From Psococerastis gibbosa (lineage: Eukaryota > Arthropoda > Insecta > Psocodea > Psocidae): a stretch of DNA of 64,000 nucleotides. Numbering within the stretch: position 1 is the stretch's first letter; the number at the start of each line of letters is the position of its first letter. A model generated the notes under the pieces. The model was not told where the DNA came from. It made no database searches and was given only the letters and a program-made list of their open reading frames with translations. A program made the position numbers and the translations under genes. Of this stretch, positions 61,001 through 64,000 are shown in pieces. The stretch is taken from contig OZ020484.1 in the NCBI GenBank assembly GCA_963971405.1, positions 36,168,770-36,232,769 of the forward strand, in the 5' to 3' direction.

Positions 61001-62413
61001 CCCGGTTAGGCGTAGAAAGCCCAGTTTTTTCCATATCCTCTAATTTCGGTTATAACGAGGAGGTTACCTCTTCAACCAAAGTTAATTTATTGTCAGTGTT
61101 ATATGTACCATATAATACTACAATGTAACGTCTCTCTACTGACATTCAGTCTGTGGGCGTTAACAGTCATACCATTTCAAGCTCTTTATATAGGCTGTCG
61201 ACAAAGAGTTCTCTTCAAAACGGCCAACCCTAAAGGGAGAATAAGTTCGGGTTATATAGGGCTATCCATGTAGAGCCTTTTCTGGCTAGCTCATCTACCC
61301 ATGTTTTGTTGTGTCAAATACATTTTGATTTTCCTTGCAGCAAAATTTTGATATCCTTTATATTTTAATTTTATAAATAAATAATAAATAAATAAATAAA
61401 TAAGGACTTTTTGTTGTTTATATTACTAAACTATCGACTTCGATCGCCAGGTGGTAGCGTGCTTGTACTTGTGCGAGTCTCTACACGCCATGCGATCGGA
61501 GACGTGTCGTTACTCGACACAAGTACCTATTAGGTAACTTAGTGAGGCGACTGAAGAGGTCAATTGGATACATTCATTGAATTGTTTGTATGCGATTAAC
61601 CTTTTTCTTAAAAAAAACAAAACAAACAAACAAGCCAACCTAGCGGAGTTAGGGCTATAAAGCCCTCTCTTACACTCAACTAGGAAGGCCCGGGACCGCC
61701 TGCTTTACATGCCCTCTGAAGAAAATGTAGCCAGCGTGGGACTCGAACCAACAACCTTTCGGGTGAAAGTCAGAGTCCGTACCACTACGCTACATGTCGA
61801 CTTCGTAGAATGAATTTTAGTTTTTCTTGCTCTCATCATGGAGCCCAGAGGCAGTCTTCGCTGAGCAAAGTTTGGAAACCACCACCTTATACCTTGTTCT
61901 TTTTCGCATATAAAAATAGGGGCTCCCTCATAATTTTGGGACTTTCCTATCTTTTTATACTCTTCTATGAACTTTCTAATAATGCATCCGCAGCTCAGTC
62001 AAACAAAGATTCGGCATTTGTGACCGAGATTAAGTGGGAGGTTCCCGCCATAAACCAAACATAGTGAAAATTAAGCTAGTAAGATCACCAGAAGGTCAAG
62101 GGCGCAGGTCATGTAGTAATTCTACATCATCTTTGCCCACCTTTATCATTTCCCTACGTTTCACCGCTATCGGGCATACTTAGCTTTTGGTTAGGCGCCA
62201 TCTATTCTATTGTCTTTGGTCTTTAATATTATTTATTTTTCTTATCTTCAGCGAAATCGTTAATTTTTTCCTTCTAATTTTTGGGTTGCATATTTTATTA
62301 ATTTGTTGTAGATGTCTGACGTGAGTCGAATTGATAAGTACAGCAGGATGACGCATTGCATCGAAGATTCTGACATTCTACACCAGCTACGCAAGTACTG
62401 CAACTGCGTTTGA
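49022..62413 (+). CDS. DUF229 family membrane protein (alkaline-phosphatase/sulfatase fold), 5' exon missing
   Basis: Ten GT-AG exons: 49022-49174, 50393-50549, 52194-52345, 52932-53200, 53503-53762, 56350-56555, 58031-58268, 58895-59028, 59579-59834, 62312-62413; phases all close, over 640 aa. The first exon found begins in mid-codon with a signal-anchor helix (ILTIFICVIVLYCIIYLAKS), so the initiating exon lies upstream and was not located. Family marks: YGDVECSFTDI, LIFGFDSLSHN (nucleophile region), GYNIVGDGTPQALIPILTGK, AFHSEYSHD, ILMSDHGSR (metal site), HWCTCLDWEE, and a Cys-rich end (HQLRKYCNCV). Topology is probably type II with an extracytoplasmic catalytic-fold domain. The substrate of this expanded insect family is unknown to me. 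Introns are filled with MITEs, SINEs and LINE relics. Confidence 0.9.
49353..49492. mobile_element. Hairpin MITE, GGCGGGGTTTCC tip, AATGCAAATG arm
   Basis: A short version of the inner-element arms (CTCATTGCAGAATGCAAATG) joined at the TGACGTGGAAGCAGACATT centre. Tips complement exactly; TAA follows the right end. It links the arm type of the inner elements to the common core. Confidence 0.9.
50091..50241. mobile_element. Hairpin MITE, GGCGCCCATTCC tip
   Basis: Tips GGCGCCCATTCC and GGAATGGGCGCC complement exactly. Arms ACATATGTCAATCATCAATG pair with CATTGACGATTGACGTATGT. Core present. TTA precedes the left tip. Confidence 0.9.
50590..50682 (-). mobile_element. SINE-like repeat (family 2), truncated
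   Basis: Contains AAAAGGTTAATCGCATAC, GAATGTATCCGATTGACCTC and TTCAGTCGCCTCTGTAGG, then breaks off before the GC-rich head. Confidence 0.65.
51744..52006. mobile_element. TIR element, CCCGGTACACACGG tip
   Basis: CCCGGTACACACGGACGATC and GACGCTGGTAATGCGCTG on the left are mirrored by CAGCACGTTACCAGCGTCAC and GTTCGCCCGTGTGTATCGGG on the right, imperfectly. TAA follows the right end. The tip style is like Harbinger/ISL2EU-type elements. No transposase. Confidence 0.65.
53915..54370 (-). pseudogene. LINE polyprotein C-terminal relic
   Basis: Minus-strand frames give MDENRTTQRLAEARPQGRRP and IGRPRTAFEERIEQLARARG after a broken upstream part. This is the same class of non-LTR C-terminal tail as 9645-9917. 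Frames shift, so it is inactive. A run of Gs sits at its left edge (53960-53973). Confidence 0.6.
54566..54961. mobile_element. Nested MITE composite, copy 2 (outer)
   Basis: Outer tips GGCGGGGTTTCC / GGAAACCGCGCC and arms CGACCGGCTAGGGCTAAA, flanked by ATA on both sides. The inner element occupies 54637-54890, at the same site as in 40975-41361. Confidence 0.9.
54637..54890. mobile_element. Inner MITE of composite copy 2
   Basis: Tips GGCGGTGTTTCC / GGAAACCCCGCC, TTA left and TAA right, inside the GACATTCAAGACTTA centre of the outer element. Confidence 0.9.
55184..55880 (+). mobile_element. Family X element, shorter near-complete copy
   Basis: Same start (AGCTTTCCAATTTATACGTA) and end (GAGTAAACTCGGACCGGTTC) as 8121-9158, with a deletion that removes the middle third including the homopolymer. 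Confidence 0.8.
55914..56105 (+). mobile_element. tRNA-derived SINE (family 1), diverged
   Basis: GTGACTTTCACCCGAAAAGT, box B-like GGTTCAAGTCC and GTGTAAGAAAGGGC recognisable, next to the family X element as also at 27440. Confidence 0.7.
56580..56730. mobile_element. Hairpin MITE, GGCGCCCATTCC tip
   Basis: Tips GGCGCCCATTCC / GGAATGGGCGCC, arms as at 50091 with the central half in opposite orientation. TAA on both sides (56577-56579 and 56731-56733). It starts about 24 bases after the exon 6 donor of the DUF229 gene. Confidence 0.92.
56734..57110. mobile_element. Foldback element, GAGTGTACAGCCCG tip
   Basis: GAGTGTACAGCCCGTAGG mirrored by CCTACGGGCTGTACACTC, with long paired arms around a GTTTATAAACAAT-type centre. 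It begins immediately after the TAA that ends the preceding MITE; TTA follows on the right. Second copy at 24091-24474. Confidence 0.9.
57205..57600. mobile_element. Nested MITE composite, copy 3 (outer)
   Basis: Outer tips GGCGCCCATTCC / GGAATGGGCGCC, ATA on both sides. Arms CACCGACCGGCTAGGGCT. The inner element at 57276-57529 is in the same centre site as in the other two copies. Confidence 0.92.
57276..57529. mobile_element. Inner MITE of composite copy 3
   Basis: Left tip altered (ACTGACGTTTCC), right tip GGAAACCCCGCC. Same AT-rich middle as 41046-41290. TTA precedes, TAA follows. Confidence 0.88.
57752..58002. mobile_element. Solo copy of the inner MITE, next to exon 7
   Basis: Tips GGCGGGGTTTCC / GGAAGCCCTGTC, with the same TGATCATTGATC middle, not inside an outer element. 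TAA precedes. The right end is 28 bases before the exon 7 start at 58031. Confidence 0.88.
59155..59258. repeat. Second copy of the 2040-2270 dispersed repeat
   Basis: AGTAGAATCCAGGCTGATGG, GCCGTGGTCGAAATG and GGCCGTGAAAGCCTTTGCTG are shared with 2040-2270. AAGAATCAGTAGAA is mirrored by TTCTACTGATTCTT, making a hairpin. Confidence 0.6.
60114..61140. mobile_element. SINE amplification cluster: one inverted plus two tandem units
   Basis: CGTCTCTCTACT flanks both sides (60114-60125, 61129-61140). Inside are one minus-oriented unit (to about 60470) with a full tRNA-like head, then two plus-oriented units with periods of 302 and 303 bases (starts at 60471, 60773, 61076) whose heads lack the T-arm, then a partial unit. 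Copies are nearly identical. Confidence 0.88.
60158..60229 (-). tRNA. tRNA-like SINE head with full cloverleaf
   Basis: 72 nt folding canonically: acceptor GGGCTTG/CAAGCCC (7 bp), D stem GTC/GAC, anticodon stem ACGCC/GGCGT with loop CCGGTTA, T arm GTGGG-TTCGAAT-CCCGC. A and B boxes intact. The base before the anticodon is C rather than U and the anticodon would be GGU, unusual in eukaryotes, with no CCA context. Probably a SINE promoter head rather than a working tRNA gene. Confidence 0.5.
61376..61797 (-). mobile_element. tRNA-derived SINE (family 1) interrupted by a family 2 SINE
   Basis: Head and body at 61632-61797 (box B GGTTCGAGTCCC) and tail at 61376-61428 (ACTTTTTGTTGTTTATATTA, TAAATAAATAA) belong to one SINE. 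It is split between CTAA and GCCAACC by the element at 61429-61631. Confidence 0.75.
61429..61631 (+). mobile_element. SINE-like repeat (family 2), complete-looking copy
   Basis: GC-rich head TTCGATCGCCAGGTGGTAGC with a box A-like GGTAGCGTGC, body CCGAT-type blocks, and a 3' AAAAAAAACAAAACAAAC tail. The plus orientation lets the tail identify the 3' end. Confidence 0.7.
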
Positions 62414-63552
62414 TTTAGTTGGTGTGATGAAAAGTAATATTGTTTACTTACCGTTAACGAAGCTCAATAATGGTGGCAATAACAGCTTCTAGATTCTATA
62501 AAGCTAGACAATGGTAAACAATTATTATTTTACTAACCTATATGTGCAGCAAAGCCGTTATTTCACTAAAAGATTACTAATGCCGAAATAAATATTTATT
62601 GGCTAAGGGCAATTTCAGTATCTTGTGATATCAGCTCTGCTGGAACCTAGAATGTTTTTTTAAACCACTCTTGAAGCATATTGAAATCTTAAAGCAGGTG
62701 GCAGTAGAAATTCTCTCTCAAAAGATTGATTCGCGTCTCATACTTCGGAAAACAAAGCAGCCGGTCTCAGATGACCATAATTGATTATAAGAGAGTAGTT
62801 TACAGCCTCCATTACTTCATTTTGGTTTAGCAATAGGACCATTTTATTTATTTCGTTCTGATCAATAATAAACTCCGCCTGACAATTTTACTGTTGATGC
62901 GATTTATCCTACACCAAAGCATTGAAAACTTAAAGAGTCCTTCAGATTTTAATTGTCAAGAGTATAGTCGGAGTTGCCCTAAAGCTGGTGTTACATATAG
63001 CACCGACGAAGTAGTTGGAATGTTAGTTTCTCTGGACATTCTGTCATTCAGGATTCCTATCGGCAGCTTCCACTTTCACAAAGGGCTAAAATATAACGGT
63101 AGACGTTTCTCTATAAAAGTGTATGATAAATGTTAGCTATTTAATAATTTGTCTCTAAAAACCTGAAATGAACCAAAGCACTAACAACATAGTTTTAATG
63201 TATGGCTAGTATTACAAAGTCAAATTATTGCATACACTTGTGCGAAGTTTAGTAGTTGCCATATTATATCCTTATATAGTCGTATCCACTTAATAAAAGT
63301 TAAGTGATTGTTTAGAGCAATTCTGCTCCTAAGTCATCAATTATTATTGATCTCATTAATTCTGTAAATAGGTAAATTCATTTAATTGTTGACTGCTAAC
63401 GTTACCAAATGTATTAGTATGTTCTTTAATTAATGGTTTTGTGTGTTTTTCCACTGTAATTTATAATTAATTGCTACACCGCTAACCAAAGTCATTCAGA
63501 TGGATAGCGAGCAGGAGGTCCATTACATCTGTTGCCTTTGCATATTTTTTTA
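62414..63552. other. Intergenic, 3' flank of the DUF229 gene
   Basis: AT-rich. An 80-codon plus frame at 62894-63136 matches no family I recognise and has no supporting context. Confidence 0.45.
62587..62592 (+). terminator. Candidate polyadenylation signal of the DUF229 gene
   Basis: AATAAA 174 bases after the stop codon at 62411-62413, the first such hexamer downstream that I see. Confidence 0.45.
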
Positions 63553-63817
63553 GGCGGCCATTCCACCGGCGATTTTACTTCATATTTGATTTTGTCATTA
63601 ACGTTTGTTTGGTTTTAAGGAGACTATGCAGATACTTAACTTACCTATTATAAATTAAGTTATAATATGGTAGAGACTTAATAATGATGTCTGCTACCAT
63701 ATTATAACTTAATTTATAATAGATAAGTTAAGTATCTACATAATAGTCTCCTTAAAACAAAACAAACGTCAATGACAATCTCAAATATGAAGTAAAATCG
63801 CCGGTGGAATAGCCGCC
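63553..63817. mobile_element. Palindromic MITE, right-edge complete copy
   Basis: Tips GGCGGCCATTCC / GGAATAGCCGCC, arms CACCGGCGATTTTACTTCAT and complement, inner arms AAGGAGACTAT...GTTATAATATGGTAG, centre TCTGCTACC. TTA precedes. Reference copy for the truncated 79-304. Confidence 0.9.
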
Positions 63818-64000
63818 TTGTTGACCTAGCCTGCGATATTTTTTTCTTGGTAGTGAAGTTATTGGGAATCGATTATTAAGAGCGAGTCACTAAGTTAAAA
63901 CGTAAGTAATACAACTAAGTGTTTCTTAATTTAAATGTACCTGCCCGTGTTTAAATACATGAGTATTCAAATCAATCATTAAATCTACTTTATTCTACCC

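Larger units (their letters stand above)
59885..61290 (-). pseudogene. LINE relic split by the SINE cluster
   Basis: The minus strand of 59885-60113 reads GHGGPTICHFCNESKETAEH, then LVGHC, a zinc-knuckle/RNase-H-tail pattern seen at the C-terminus of some non-LTR polyproteins. Its upstream flank resumes at 61141-61290 past the inserted cluster. Frames contain stops. Confidence 0.45.

Noticed and set aside
61810..62064. 84-codon frame with a hydrophobic segment
   Set aside because: Lies in the last intron of the DUF229 gene, with no splice link or recognisable family. Retained only as a note.

Overview
This is eukaryotic nuclear DNA, almost certainly from an insect. Coding sequence is broken by GT-AG introns, the background is AT-rich and crowded with transposon debris, and one gene is Hairless, an arthropod Notch-pathway co-repressor. 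The repeat style (tRNA-derived SINEs, many palindromic MITEs, several non-LTR fragments) would suit a hemipteran-like genome, but I cannot name the species.

Four protein genes can be assembled exon by exon, with every splice phase closing. (1) Hairless, minus strand, 17703-20524, 3 exons, about 402 aa. (2) MCM8, minus strand, 23291-34024, 14 exons, 787 aa, complete from an RG-rich N-terminus to the winged-helix C-terminus. (3) mib2 (mind bomb 2 E3 ubiquitin ligase), plus strand, 35436-43865, 6 coding exons, 917 aa, divergently oriented from MCM8 with 1.4 kb between start codons. (4) A DUF229 (alkaline-phosphatase/sulfatase-fold) type II membrane protein, plus strand, 49022-62413, 10 exons found; the first coding exon was not located.

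Layout: 1-17.7 kb is repeat-rich intergenic DNA with no gene recognised. 17.7-20.5 kb is Hairless. 20.5-23.3 kb holds LINE debris. 23.3-34.0 kb is MCM8, whose introns carry a SINE, a 0.85 kb interspersed element with a 53-base G run, and a 133-bp tandem duplication of a splice acceptor. 34.0-35.4 kb is a shared upstream region. 35.4-43.9 kb is mib2, with a LINE that has an open RT frame in intron 1 and nested MITEs in intron 4. 43.9-49 kb holds an LTR-like remnant and a LINE relic. 49-62.4 kb is the DUF229 gene, with at least nine palindromic elements in its introns and a SINE amplification cluster at 60.1-61.1 kb. 62.4-64 kb is intergenic and ends in a MITE of the same family found at the left edge.

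The most unusual content is the foldback elements. Several families share variants of a tip beginning GGCG, a TWA-type 3-bp target duplication and a central GTAGCAGAC...GTCTGCTAC core, but carry different arm sequences. Within each element the two arms match closely even where elements differ from one another. One family is inserted into the centre of another, and the composite occurs at three loci. Two Notch-pathway genes (Hairless and mib2) lie within about 15 kb of each other.
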